Positions 1 to 9,149 of a DNA stretch of 64,000 nt are shown one piece after another. Under the pieces are notes generated by a model. That model saw only the letters and a program-made list of their open reading frames with translations, was not told the origin of the DNA and did not search any database. Both the position numbers and the translations under genes were made by a program. Location: assembly GCA_934162655.1 (NCBI GenBank), contig CAKPJL010000003.1, positions 1 to 64,000 of the forward strand, in the 5' to 3' direction. This stretch comes from an uncultured Clostridia bacterium (GTDB taxonomy: Bacteria; Bacillota; Clostridia; TANB77; CAG-465). Position 1 is the first letter of the stretch. Each line of letters begins with the position of its first letter.

Positions 1-2
1 AC

Positions 3-311
3 TCATTAGTACACCATGATAATGGAAGAAAAGCATTAGAAGAACCTAGTAAAGAACATTATGAAAAATGGCTAAAATTAAGATTATATGAATATTATAT
101 TGAACATAAAGATTCTGTAAATAAATATGGTGAAATATTACCAGAAATGAAAATGACAGAGTCAGAAGTTGCAGAATTAAAACAATGGTTAGAAGTGGCA
201 CATGAAGAAAGAATGAAACAAATAACTGAATTTAAAAATAAAAGATATTCTTCAAATGTACCAGACTTTATTATTTGCCATAACCTACTTATATTTTCCT
301 CTTGTTTTTGA
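3..311 (+). other. 5'-partial reading frame of unknown function, cut by a junction
   Basis: A plus-strand frame is open from the window edge to a TGA near 311, about 102 codons. The part up to roughly codon 82 is strongly hydrophilic and charged, with motifs such as EHYEKWLKLRLYEYY and a helical ESEVAELKQWLEVAHEE stretch, and looks like real protein. After about position 250 the frame reads through what is antisense to the truncated ABC permease, so the true 3' end is probably missing. I do not recognise the family. It is the only plus-strand coding-like sequence in the first 10 kb. A rearrangement or an assembly joint near 245-275 is the simplest explanation. Confidence 0.4.
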
Positions 312-721
312 TATTCCTCTTTATTTGCCACTTCATCTAATGAACATAATTTTCTACAACATTTATTAATAGAATAAAATGCTTTACTCTTATACTCAGC
401 ATCCATAACATTATCTATTCCTAATTCTAATAAATATTTATAATTTCCTATTAACATGTTTATTAATTTTATATCCATTGGATCCTGAGTTTTAGTAATT
501 AAATATTCATATCTATCGAGGTTTAATTTAGCATTATCTGCATCTACTATTGTAACTTTACCTCCTCCGACATAAAAATTAGTCTTTTTTACATATACCA
601 AAGCACATGAAAATAAAAGAGACAAAACCGATAATACTATAAATATTACTGTGCATTTTTTTCTAATTATTTTTATAAATTCATTCATGAATAAATTAAT
701 AAAATTCATATCACATAGCAC
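95..721 (-). pseudogene. ABC-2 type permease, truncated at its C-terminal side
   Basis: The first about 150 residues look like the start of a Firmicute ABC-2 exporter permease: a short amphipathic lead (NEFIKIIRKK), one strong membrane segment at about 22-43, then a large extracytoplasmic loop. Its start overlaps the end of the ATPase gene by 11 bases, as expected for a translationally coupled partner. Family members usually have about 350-400 residues with six membrane segments, and those are absent here. Beyond about residue 155 (below position about 255) the frame runs antisense to a different plus-strand reading frame. The gene is therefore broken by a rearrangement or by an assembly joint; which one cannot be told from this sequence. 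Confidence 0.6.
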
Positions 722-1610
722 CCCCTGTAATATTTAAGAATTGTTCTTCAAGAGTATTTTCTTTTTTATTAAGACCAAAGATTTGTATATCCTCTTCCAT
801 AAGGATTTTTAAAATATCTGAAAAATTTTTGCTATATTCTACTAAGAGTGACCTTTTATTTATCTGACATTTTGCTATTTTTGATATAATTTCATATGAT
901 TTTTTTAAGTCTGAAACTTTAAGTTCATATAAATTATTATTACTTACTTTTATTGATGCTAAATCATTAACTGCTACTATTTTACCTTTATTTACTATTG
1001 CAACCTTATCACACATCAACTGCATTTCACTTAACATATGTGATGACACAAAAACAGCAACATTTTCTTTGTGAGCAAGTTCTTTTAGAAAATCTCTTAA
1101 TTGCTTAACTCCTTCTGGGTCAAGACCATTTGTTGGCTCGTCTAAAATCAATAATTTAGGCTTATGTAGTAGTGATACTGCAAGTCCTAATCTTTGTTTC
1201 ATCCCTAGTGAGTATTTCTTTACTTTATCTTTTATTCTTCCTTCAAGCCCGACTAATTTTATGACTTCTTTTATTCTCTCGTTTTTAACTCTTCTAACCC
1301 TTGCATATAGCTTAATATTTTCATACCCTGTTAAATAATCATACAAATCTGGATTTTCAACAATTGCTCCTACATACTTCATTGCCTCTTTATGATTTTT
1401 TAGTGTATCTACACCATTAATTAAAATACTACCACTATCTTGAAATATAAGTCCTACTATCATTTTTATAGTAGTAGTTTTACCAGCACCATTTGGCCCT
1501 AAAAATCCATATATTTGACCTTCTTCTACTTCTAAATTTAAATTATCAATTATAGTTTTCTTTCCATACCTTTTATATAAATTATTAATTGAAAGTATTA
1601 TATTAGCCAT
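711..1610 (-). CDS. ABC transporter ATP-binding protein, BcrA/lantibiotic-export type
   Basis: This 299-residue cytoplasmic ATPase has a complete nucleotide-binding domain: Walker A GPNGAGKT at 38-45, signature SLGMKQ at 134-139, Walker B LLILDE at 153-158 and the switch His in VSSH at 188-191. The order and the C-terminal extension (about 220-299) match the BcrA/CcmA-like subfamily that pairs with ABC-2 permeases to export peptides or bacitracin-like compounds. It starts 13 bases inside the end of the upstream membrane protein gene and overlaps the permease start, so all four genes form one operon. With the downstream permease truncated, it may have no working partner here. The substrate cannot be read from the sequence. 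Confidence 0.9.
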   Translation of the reverse strand: MANIILSINNLYKRYGKKTIIDNLNLEVEEGQIYGFLGPNGAGKTTTIKMIVGLIFQDSGSILINGVDTLKNHKEAMKYVGAIVENPDLYDYLTGYENIKLYARVRRVKNERIKEVIKLVGLEGRIKDKVKKYSLGMKQRLGLAVSLLHKPKLLILDEPTNGLDPEGVKQLRDFLKELAHKENVAVFVSSHMLSEMQLMCDKVAIVNKGKIVAVNDLASIKVSNNNLYELKVSDLKKSYEIISKIAKCQINKRSLLVEYSKNFSDILKILMEEDIQIFGLNKKENTLEEQFLNITGGAM

Positions 1611-2221
1611 ATTCCACTTTCCCCCTCGTTTATAACTTCATCATCTTTAATTTCATGATAAACTATTTTGTATTTTCCATCTGCTATTTTTTCTATACAT
1701 AAAGTTTCTCTAACATAAGTATTTATATTTTGTTTTTCTAATCTTCCCACATATCGTTTTGATTTTATATCAAATGTAGCATTTTCTTTTATATCTTTAT
1801 CGATTTTTGATTTTACTTTCAAAATAAAAGTAATATAAGAACCATTAAAATAACATTTTTCAACCTCTTTTATCTCTTTATTATATTCATAAATCATATA
1901 CTTTCCATTTATTTGATCATCTAATCTTTTTTTATATACCATTATCAGATATTCTTTTCTTAGATCAGAAAAATAATTTGAAAGTTCACTGCTCATATTA
2001 TCTACATAACTATTATACTTTTCATGGTCAACTTGAGCATCAAGTATTCTATCTTTTGGCTCAAGTACAGAATACTTATTATATAATTCAAAATATTTTT
2101 TAGTAAATTCTAAAGCTAATAATTTATCTTTCTCTTTTTGTTTATCTAAAACTATTAGATGTACACTAACACCTACCAAACATATAATTATTAAAATTAT
2201 TCCTAAATTAATTTTCTTCAT
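1598..2221 (-). CDS. membrane-anchored hypothetical protein, tandem paralogue B
   Basis: The protein has 207 residues, with one N-terminal membrane anchor (about 5-26) followed by a charged extracytoplasmic domain. It is a clear tandem paralogue of the upstream gene: shared features include the KKINxGI lead, the KYxVLE-DR segment, QINGKYMxYEY, and a KRYxGxxxKQ block near 155-165. I do not recognise a named domain; the fold looks like a small beta-rich lipoprotein or substrate-binding-like domain. It is followed with overlap by the ABC ATPase, so a role as accessory or immunity/sensor protein for that transporter is possible but inferred. An SD (TAGGAG) precedes the ATG. Confidence 0.75.
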   Translation of the reverse strand: MKKINLGIILIIICLVGVSVHLIVLDKQKEKDKLLALEFTKKYFELYNKYSVLEPKDRILDAQVDHEKYNSYVDNMSSELSNYFSDLRKEYLIMVYKKRLDDQINGKYMIYEYNKEIKEVEKCYFNGSYITFILKVKSKIDKDIKENATFDIKSKRYVGRLEKQNINTYVRETLCIEKIADGKYKIVYHEIKDDEVINEGESGIWLI

Positions 2222-2252
2222 GTAAAAAACTCCTACTAAATACTATAAATTA

Positions 2253-2867
2253 TTATATTTTTTCATCTTCAAAAGAGTAAAAATTATAATCCATAATTGT
2301 ATGATACACAACTTTATATTCATTTTTAGATACCCTTTTTATTAAAATTATTTCTTTACTTGAGTCAACACCTTTTTGTTTTTTTACTTTGCCTGTATAT
2401 CTTTTTTCTTCATTATCATATATAGGGTTTTCTCTGTTATCTTTATCCACTGTAACTTTTATATTTAACCACATTAAAATGTATTCCCCATTTATTTGAT
2501 AGCTATCAACACCTATTATTTCTTTTATATATTCATACATCATATACTTTCCATTTATTTGATTATCTAGTCTTTTTCTATATTCTTGCAATATAAAATC
2601 TTTTCTTTGCTTATAAAGATAATTTGAAAGTTCATTATTCATTTTATTTATGTAGTTATTATACTTTACTAAATCAATTTTTTTATCAAGCACTCTATCT
2701 TCTTTTTCAAGAACAGAATATTTATTATATACTTCAAAATACTCTTTTACAAATTCTAGTCCTTTTACTTTATCCTCTTCTTTTTGCTTTTCTACATATA
2801 TTAGGTTTATTACTATCCCAATTAAAAATAAAACTATAAGCACTATGCCTATATTAATTTTTTTCAT
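2253..2867 (-). CDS. membrane-anchored hypothetical protein, tandem paralogue A
   Basis: The ATG at 2867 is chosen over an in-frame GTG three codons upstream because the SD (AGGGTGG) spans that GTG. The product has 204 residues with a membrane segment at about 6-23 and a polar outside domain. It is paralogous to the next gene through most of its length (QINGKYMMYEY, RYTGKVKKQK). It is the first gene of the minus-strand unit that runs into the ABC transporter. The two copies have diverged most at the C-terminus: this one ends in an acidic FEDEKI tail, while the other continues to GESGIWLI. No catalytic motif is visible. Confidence 0.75.
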   Translation of the reverse strand: MKKINIGIVLIVLFLIGIVINLIYVEKQKEEDKVKGLEFVKEYFEVYNKYSVLEKEDRVLDKKIDLVKYNNYINKMNNELSNYLYKQRKDFILQEYRKRLDNQINGKYMMYEYIKEIIGVDSYQINGEYILMWLNIKVTVDKDNRENPIYDNEEKRYTGKVKKQKGVDSSKEIILIKRVSKNEYKVVYHTIMDYNFYSFEDEKI

Positions 2868-2996
2868 ATATTCCACCCTACGCTATAAAAATATTATCAC
2901 AACAAATATTAATATTCAACATTTAAATTTAAACTTTACTAATATATTTTAATATTAGACATATTTCTACAAAACTAGTTATTTTTAGACATAAAA

Positions 2997-3026
2997 AGTG
3001 ATATAACAGTAACTTGCTATATCACT
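2997..3026 (-). terminator. terminator of the IleRS-like/DUF402 unit
   Basis: A 9-bp stem AGTGATATA/TATATCACT overlaps the stop codon of the DUF402 gene and is followed on the minus strand by a T-rich run. Confidence 0.7.
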
Positions 3027-3576
3027 TCTCTAAATTATTTTTTAGTATTTTAAAATATTTAAAACAAAACTGGTTTAATCTATATTCATTTTGCCTAATA
3101 CTATTTAGTATTTTTTTTGCCTCATTACTTGCTAGCTCAAACTGCTTTTTTGTTATCTTTTTGGAGTTTAATGCATCGTTTAGCTCATCTTCATCTAACA
3201 AAAAAACTCTACCATTTTTTAATAAAACTATATCTAAAAATAAATCATAAAAGAAAGCCTCTTTTTTACTTGCAATAACATTTTTATAAGTTATATCAAT
3301 ATAATATTGTATCAAACTTCCTTTACTATCATACATAGATGTAATCCAATAGTTAACATCTTTTAGTCCTATTTGCAACCAATAATAGCCATCATCTACT
3401 ACTTTAATATCTTTACCATTTTCATATTTTTTTGATAGTGGTTTTGTTACTTTTATTATATGAATTAATTTAGCAACCCCAATAACTTCATTATTTTTTA
3501 TGATATCACATGACATATCACATCTTTTTAAAATACGTTTCCAATCATATTTATTAATATCTTTTTTCTCTAACAT
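3022..3576 (-). CDS. DUF402 domain protein (FomD/Ntdp-like)
   Basis: This 184-residue soluble protein matches the DUF402 family: the diagnostic block DGYYWLQIG, then YDSKGSLIQYYIDIT, then an FxDLFLDIV strand and a LLDEDELNDAL segment. Characterised DUF402 proteins include Ntdp-type nucleoside di-/triphosphatases and FomD, which hydrolyses a cytidylylated intermediate. Archaeal relatives are fused to RNA-binding domains. Acidic residues expected to hold divalent metal are present (YYIDIT, FLDIV, DEDEL). It starts 9 bases after the stop of the catalytically altered IleRS-like gene, so the two are probably co-transcribed. The exact substrate is unknown; a nucleotide or nucleotide-conjugate phosphoesterase is the best guess. 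Confidence 0.8.
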   Translation of the reverse strand: MLEKKDINKYDWKRILKRCDMSCDIIKNNEVIGVAKLIHIIKVTKPLSKKYENGKDIKVVDDGYYWLQIGLKDVNYWITSMYDSKGSLIQYYIDITYKNVIASKKEAFFYDLFLDIVLLKNGRVFLLDEDELNDALNSKKITKKQFELASNEAKKILNSIRQNEYRLNQFCFKYFKILKNNLEK

Positions 3577-3585
3577 AGACTTTAC

Positions 3586-6441
3586 CTAATTTTCATGTTC
3601 TAGAATTTTAACACAATTTTGACATATATGAACATATCGTACATCTCTTCCGACATCAGGAGTAATATTTCTGCACCTTGCACATTTTTGTCCAACAGCT
3701 TTTTTAATTATTATTCCTCTTTTTGAATTATCATCTACAACATTTATTTCAACTTTTGAGACATTTAATGTCTTTTCTAAATTATCTATATTCTCTTCTA
3801 AAAACGCTTTTTTATCTTCCAAGACATTTAACACAAGTAAAACTTCAAGTGAGTTTTTGATCTCTTTTTTAGAAATTGCCTTATTTATTAGTTTATTTGT
3901 ACTCCTTGCAAATTTAAATATTTTTGACCACTTTTTTTTGTAATCATCCTTTTCAAGCTTAGATAGTGTTATACTTTCTCTATGCATAAGTATATTTTTT
4001 TCTTCTTCTTTTGAACTATGCCATGCATATTGCCATGCTTCTTCTAGTGTAAATGGTATTATTGGCTCTAAATACATTACAAGTTGCATAAATATATCAA
4101 ATAGGGTAGACAGTGTCATCAAATGTATTTTATCTTTCTTATCAAGTACATAAAGCCTATATTTAATTGAATTAAAATAATCTATACACAAATCTTCTCT
4201 TACAAAGCTGCAAAGTGTTTTACATGCAACATCAAAATTACACTTTTCATATTCTTCTCTAACATAACTTGACATATCGTAAAGTTTTATATACATATAT
4301 TTATCTAAGTCTGTTCTCTTTTCAATTTCTATATAGTCTACACTCGGATTGAAATCTTGTAAATTCGAAAGCAAAAATTTAATTGCTCTCCTCAAATTTT
4401 TATATATTTTATTTGACTTTATAATAGATTGTTCATTAAGTATGATGTTTTTATTTCTAGCAGACAATACTCCCCAAAGTCTTAATATATCTGTACCATA
4501 TTTTTTTGACACATCTGATATACCAATTTCTGTTTTTATTGCATTTGCAATGTCTTCTTTACTATTCTTATCAAAAAATATTGGCTTTGCTATTATTTTC
4601 GTATCCTCTAAAACATCCGAATGTAAAATATACTTTTCAATATTATTTAACTCTTCTATTCCGTTTTCATCATACATTAAAATTTTTAGCCTATCAACAA
4701 AGTCATTTCTACTTTGTATTAAAACATGAACTTTTTGTTTTGGAGTATCTATTTCTTGAAGAATTTCAATACATAACTTCCTAAAAAATATATTAAACAC
4801 AATATCGCACTTAGACATCATATCTTTTCCACACTTTGCACATATATTTTTTGACTTCAAAATATCTTGTGTATCTGCAACATTTACATAAGTGATGCCC
4901 TTGTTTTTAATAAATTCTTTTGTCAAAGCTACGGTATCATCATTTATATAATATGAATTGCACCCTAGACACTTATATATAGGTATTGGAGTACCAAGCA
5001 TAGAATAATCAGATATTATAATATCTTGACTCGTATCTAGCTTTAAAATCTTTCTTTTTACATATTCTTTAAAATTTTTCTTAGTAAATGTAGATTTTTC
5101 TAAAAGTTCTATTGCTTTTTTCTTTATTTCTTCTGCCTCTTTTGCATTACTTTTTATATAAAATGCCGGTTTACTAATATATATTGTATCTACATTACAT
5201 TTTTCACATACAGGTATTGAAAGAGCAATATAATCTTCTAAGAAAATAAATTCACCTTTTCTTAGATATGATATAATAAATTCATTTACATCATTAATAT
5301 TCTTTCCTACTACCCTTACATTTCCCCTTAAAATCACTCCACCTTCATTTACCACTGCACCTTTTAGTTCTTTTTTTTGTCTTTTATATATTAAGTAATC
5401 TAAATATGAATATTCAGGTACAATAATTCTTATTCCCGTGGAATTTTTCTTATCTGGGCTAACATATATCTCATCTTCTGATATAATCTTTATACTTTGA
5501 GTATAATCCATAGGGTTAGTTAATACAAATTGCTCTAACTCTTTTGAAGATATTTCATCCTTTATTATATATTTAGTAAAAAAAGCATTTTGCATAACTT
5601 GTGCAACATTTTCTTTTTTTATGATGTAATGATGCGTACTAGATATTTGTTCAACTTCAACAATCAAATATGTCGTGTTTTTCTCTATTACAAGCTCATC
5701 ACTTACTGATACCATCCATGGATTTATTGTTGTTGCAATTACATAGGTATTTCTTAGATTATTATATTTTGACAAAACTCCCCTGTCATCTTTTACTCTA
5801 TACATAGTGTATAAATTTATATGTTTTTTCTTAATATATTTTACTCCTGTTTTATCATAATACTTGCCACAATTAGAACAGTAATGCATAGGTTTCTCAT
5901 CAAAGTATATTTTACCATTGCTATACATTTTATAGAATTTATCTATAACCTTATTTGAAAATTCATTGCTTATAGTGCTGTAATTGTCTTTTGAATAATC
6001 TACAACAGTACCGAGAGTCCTTATTTTATAAATTTTATCAGAAACTGTATCAAATAGCTTTTTTTGAAATGCAATTCTATTTTTTACATCACCATTTCTT
6101 GAAATTTCTTCTTCGTCTTGCAAAGTGTTTTCATAAATAAAACCTATTTTATGAGATGTAGAATTTCCTTGCATACATTCATATCTGATAAGTACATCCT
6201 TAAATATTTCATTTACAATATCCTTTGGACTAATTCTTTGTTTAATATCAAGTGGAATTTGTGAAATATTATATAAATATCTAGAATTAGCATTTTTTTG
6301 TTGTGCATCTTTATACTTTTTAGGATCCTGCAAACTCTCTAAAAAATATCCCTGCTTTTTTACAAGTTTAGCATCACTTGGTATAGTTTTTTTAGGTAAA
6401 TTTAATGTATCATCAAAATTTTCTTGTCTATTTATTTTCAC
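3586..6441 (-). CDS. isoleucyl-tRNA synthetase paralogue lacking HIGH and KMSKS motifs
   Basis: The 951-residue protein follows the class Ia IleRS architecture end to end: N-terminal DDTLNLPKKTIPSDAKL, a CP1 region (TTINPWMVS at about 238-246, KPAFYIK at about 424-430), the GTPIPIYKC block at 483-491, YGTDILRLW at about 648-656, an anticodon-binding helical domain, and a C-terminal zinc knuckle (C920, C923, C940, C943). The two ATP-binding signatures are gone. By ungapped alignment with canonical IleRS, HMGH corresponds to SPKD (71-74) and KMSKS to DIANA (630-634). The GWDTHGLPIE block is replaced too, and the CP1 editing His region reads STGIRIIVPEYS. Start is a GTG behind a GAGAGGTGA SD. 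Aminoacylation is therefore unlikely. The frame is intact, which argues for a selected non-catalytic role. Confidence 0.85.
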   Translation of the reverse strand: MKINRQENFDDTLNLPKKTIPSDAKLVKKQGYFLESLQDPKKYKDAQQKNANSRYLYNISQIPLDIKQRISPKDIVNEIFKDVLIRYECMQGNSTSHKIGFIYENTLQDEEEISRNGDVKNRIAFQKKLFDTVSDKIYKIRTLGTVVDYSKDNYSTISNEFSNKVIDKFYKMYSNGKIYFDEKPMHYCSNCGKYYDKTGVKYIKKKHINLYTMYRVKDDRGVLSKYNNLRNTYVIATTINPWMVSVSDELVIEKNTTYLIVEVEQISSTHHYIIKKENVAQVMQNAFFTKYIIKDEISSKELEQFVLTNPMDYTQSIKIISEDEIYVSPDKKNSTGIRIIVPEYSYLDYLIYKRQKKELKGAVVNEGGVILRGNVRVVGKNINDVNEFIISYLRKGEFIFLEDYIALSIPVCEKCNVDTIYISKPAFYIKSNAKEAEEIKKKAIELLEKSTFTKKNFKEYVKRKILKLDTSQDIIISDYSMLGTPIPIYKCLGCNSYYINDDTVALTKEFIKNKGITYVNVADTQDILKSKNICAKCGKDMMSKCDIVFNIFFRKLCIEILQEIDTPKQKVHVLIQSRNDFVDRLKILMYDENGIEELNNIEKYILHSDVLEDTKIIAKPIFFDKNSKEDIANAIKTEIGISDVSKKYGTDILRLWGVLSARNKNIILNEQSIIKSNKIYKNLRRAIKFLLSNLQDFNPSVDYIEIEKRTDLDKYMYIKLYDMSSYVREEYEKCNFDVACKTLCSFVREDLCIDYFNSIKYRLYVLDKKDKIHLMTLSTLFDIFMQLVMYLEPIIPFTLEEAWQYAWHSSKEEEKNILMHRESITLSKLEKDDYKKKWSKIFKFARSTNKLINKAISKKEIKNSLEVLLVLNVLEDKKAFLEENIDNLEKTLNVSKVEINVVDDNSKRGIIIKKAVGQKCARCRNITPDVGRDVRYVHICQNCVKILEHEN

Positions 6442-6535
6442 AAATACTCACCTCTCTTTTGTATAAATCTCTTATATTACTATAATGTTATCACATAAAT
6501 ATTATAAATTCAATGTAACTTACATAATTAAACAT

Positions 6536-6588
6536 AAAAAATATGAAACTCTAATAGATATATTATCTATTTTGTTTCATATTTTTTA
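6536..6588 (-). terminator. terminator of the dnaX-ybaB-recR operon
   Basis: A 13-14 bp stem (AAAAATATGAAAC paired with GTTTCATATTTTT) ends in a T-run on the minus strand. It separates recR from the IleRS-like gene. No T-box signature is seen in the remaining leader. Confidence 0.75.
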
Positions 6589-6598
6589 TTTATAATTT

Positions 6599-7192
6599 TT
6601 ACATTTTTATTCTGCCTTCCATGGCTTTTATCAATGTTATTTCATCAGTATATTCAAGGTCTCCTCCAACAGGAATACCATGTGCAATTCTTGTAACATT
6701 AATTCCAAGTGGTTTTATAAGTCTTGAAATATACATAGCAGTTGCTTCTCCTTCAATAGTTGGATTAGTAGCAAGTATTACTTCTTTTATAGTATCATCT
6801 TTTAATCTCTCTAAGAGTTCTTTTATTTTTATATCTCCTGCTGTTATATTATTCATAGGTGATATAGCTCCATGAAGTACATGATACATTCCCCTAAACT
6901 CATGCGTTCTTTCCATAGCAATTACATCTTTTACATTTTCTACTACACAAAGAGTAGATTTATCACGCATATTATCTTGACAAATTTCACATGGGTCCTG
7001 CTCTGTTAAGTTATAACATATAGAGCAAAACTTTACTTTATTTTTTGCCTCGACAATTGCTTCTGCCATTTCCTCTGCTACTTTTTTATCTGACTCTAAT
7101 ACAAAAAATGCAAGTCTAATAGCTGTTTTATGTCCTATTCCTGGTAATCTTTCAAATTGATTTATAAGTTTTTGTACTGAACTTGAATACAT
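6599..7192 (-). CDS. recR: recombination mediator RecR
   Basis: This 197-residue protein has the standard RecR layout: helix-hairpin-helix LPGIGHKTA at 16-24, a Cys4 zinc finger (C56, C59, C68, C71), a Toprim domain beginning about residue 80 with VVENVKDV, and the C-terminal [15 protein letters not shown] segment near 166-176. RecR acts with RecF/RecO to load RecA at gaps and breaks. Length is as usual for the family (about 198). It lies directly behind ybaB and dnaX, the classical operon order. Nothing unusual is seen. Confidence 0.97.
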   Translation of the reverse strand: MYSSSVQKLINQFERLPGIGHKTAIRLAFFVLESDKKVAEEMAEAIVEAKNKVKFCSICYNLTEQDPCEICQDNMRDKSTLCVVENVKDVIAMERTHEFRGMYHVLHGAISPMNNITAGDIKIKELLERLKDDTIKEVILATNPTIEGEATAMYISRLIKPLGINVTRIAHGIPVGGDLEYTDEITLIKAMEGRIKM

Positions 7193-7203
7193 ACATGTGT
7201 CCC

Positions 7204-7539
7204 CTACATTAATCCAGGAATATTATATTGTCCTAGCTCTTGTGTCATAAGTTCATCTGCTTTGTTTAGTGCTTCATTTACAGCTGTTAAAACTAAGTCT
7301 TGTAACATCTCTACATCATCTTTGTCAACAACTTCTTTTTTTATTATTATTTCTTTTATTACCTTTCCACCTGTTGCCTTTACCACTACTGCTCCACCGC
7401 CTGCTGATGTCTCAATTTCTTTTGCTTGAACTGCTTCTTGCTTTTCAGTCATTTCTTTTTGCATCTTTTGTGCTTGACGCATTAGATTTTGCATATTTCC
7501 AAAACCTCCGCCGCCTGGAAATCCACCAAATTTACCCAT
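7204..7539 (-). CDS. YbaB/EbfC nucleoid-associated protein
   Basis: A small (about 111 residue) DNA-binding dimer of the YbaB/EbfC family. It shows the Gly-rich N-terminus ([14 protein letters not shown]), the coiled [15 protein letters not shown] helix, the [17 protein letters not shown] beta hairpin and the ELMTQELGQ tail. The start was put at the ATG at 7539 because the SD AAAGGA sits about seven bases before it. The in-frame ATG at 7548 touches the SD, though it remains possible. It sits between dnaX and recR, the normal setting, and is thought to coat DNA and influence recombination. Confidence 0.93.
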   Translation of the reverse strand: MGKFGGFPGGGGFGNMQNLMRQAQKMQKEMTEKQEAVQAKEIETSAGGGAVVVKATGGKVIKEIIIKKEVVDKDDVEMLQDLVLTAVNEALNKADELMTQELGQYNIPGLM

Positions 7540-7591
7540 ATTACTCATCCTTTCTTAATATTTTAAATTATAATATATAATGTTAATTTTT

Positions 7592-9127
7592 TCAATCTAT
7601 TAATTTATAATCTATTCCACTTTCTCTTAAAACTTTTTCTATTATCGTATCTTCTGTTTGATCCTCTTCTTTTAGTTCTATTTTTATAATGTACTCTTTT
7701 TGACCCATGCTATTTACTACATTTGTTAGACACATCACATTTTCGCTATTTACTAAAATTTCATAAGCAAATTTATTTGAAACAATAAATAAAAGTATGT
7801 TATCCTTCTGATATGCTTTTACACTAGATAGTGCAGAATATAGCTTAAGTTTTCCTCTCTTTGCACATTCTTTTTTTAATTCTTCAAGCATTTCAAAACT
7901 TTCACAAATCTTAGATGTATCTATATTTTTAACACTAGTATCTATTTTAGCACTAGATGAAGCATTAATTGCACCTATCTTTAACTTCGATAATTTTTCT
8001 ACTTCCCCCTCAAGTTTATTTATTTTGCTTTCAAGTTTTATTATAGATGAGTTATCATTTACTGCTTGTTCTACGCTTTTACCCACACTTGAAGTATTAC
8101 ATACTTCTACTATACATGCTTTCATAAGAATTGAGGTAGAAACAGCAAACCTTAGATCATTATCTAGTTTTGATAGCCTATCTATTATATATATTATTCT
8201 ACTATCTTCTAAACCTTGATATTTGTTCCTCTCACCACTTCTATTAATAAGTATATTTAAAAATTCTTGTGTTAATTGCGAGTTCAACTGTCTTAAATCT
8301 TTTCCTTTATTTATTATTTGATCAAGAATCTCAATAGATTCATTTATTTTACTTTCTATAATTGCAGATGCTAAATCACAAATTATTTTATTATCTATTC
8401 CTCCAACTATCTTTAACACTTTTTCATATGTAAGTTTTTCATCATCTTCGGTTTGACATCTATCAAGTATACTTAGAGCATCACGCAATGCACCATCTGC
8501 TAAGTATGCAATATACTCTACTGCCTCTTTTTCATAAGATTTATTTTCTTGCTCTAGTACATACATAAGTCTTTTTGAAATATCTTCTTTTGAAAGTCTA
8601 GAAAATTCAAATTTTAGACATCTAGATAATATTGTTATTGGTATTTTATGTTGTTCTGTTGTTGCAAGTATAAATATAACATTTTCAGGCGGTTCTTCAA
8701 GAGTTTTAAGCAAAGCATTAAATGCACTAGTTGTAAGCATATGTGCCTCATCTATAATATAAACCCTATATTTGGTATCAACCGTTGAATAAACTACTTC
8801 TTGTCTTATTTGTCTAATATTTTCTACACTATTGTTTGAAGCAGCATCCATTTCTACAACATCTGTTGTAGAATTATCAAGAATTTTTTTACACACTTCA
8901 CACTCATTACAAGGCTCACCATCAATAGGATTTAGACAATTTACAGCTCTTGCAAATATTTTTGCAGCACTTGTTTTTCCAGTTCCTCTGCACCCACTAA
9001 AAATATATGCATGTGAAACTTTTCCAAGACGTATTTGATTTTTGAGTATTTTCGTAACACCTTCTTGTCCTACAATATCTTCAAATTTTAACGGTCTATA
9101 TTTTCTATATAAAGCCACATAAGCCAC
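7592..9127 (-). CDS. dnaX: DNA polymerase III subunit gamma/tau
   Basis: Clamp-loader ATPase: Walker A GCRGTGKT at 45-52, zinc-binding cysteines (C64, C73, C76, C79), DEAH box at about 126-129, and an ILSRC sensor region. The product is 511 residues if the GTG at 9127 is used; that GTG is preceded by a strong AAAGGGGGG SD and yields the canonical MAYVALYRKYRP start. The longer frame from 9166 would run into the SRP RNA gene. A low-complexity linker at about 350-420 and a C-terminal tau-like domain follow the AAA+ part. It is the first protein gene after the SRP RNA and leads the dnaX-ybaB-recR operon. Confidence 0.95.
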   Translation of the reverse strand: MAYVALYRKYRPLKFEDIVGQEGVTKILKNQIRLGKVSHAYIFSGCRGTGKTSAAKIFARAVNCLNPIDGEPCNECEVCKKILDNSTTDVVEMDAASNNSVENIRQIRQEVVYSTVDTKYRVYIIDEAHMLTTSAFNALLKTLEEPPENVIFILATTEQHKIPITILSRCLKFEFSRLSKEDISKRLMYVLEQENKSYEKEAVEYIAYLADGALRDALSILDRCQTEDDEKLTYEKVLKIVGGIDNKIICDLASAIIESKINESIEILDQIINKGKDLRQLNSQLTQEFLNILINRSGERNKYQGLEDSRIIYIIDRLSKLDNDLRFAVSTSILMKACIVEVCNTSSVGKSVEQAVNDNSSIIKLESKINKLEGEVEKLSKLKIGAINASSSAKIDTSVKNIDTSKICESFEMLEELKKECAKRGKLKLYSALSSVKAYQKDNILLFIVSNKFAYEILVNSENVMCLTNVVNSMGQKEYIIKIELKEEDQTEDTIIEKVLRESGIDYKLID

Positions 9128-9149
9128 TCTAATCCCCCCTTTAATACAA

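Noticed and set aside
6442..6535. T-box riboswitch before the IleRS-like gene
   Set aside because: No T-box sequence or specifier stem was found in the short leader.
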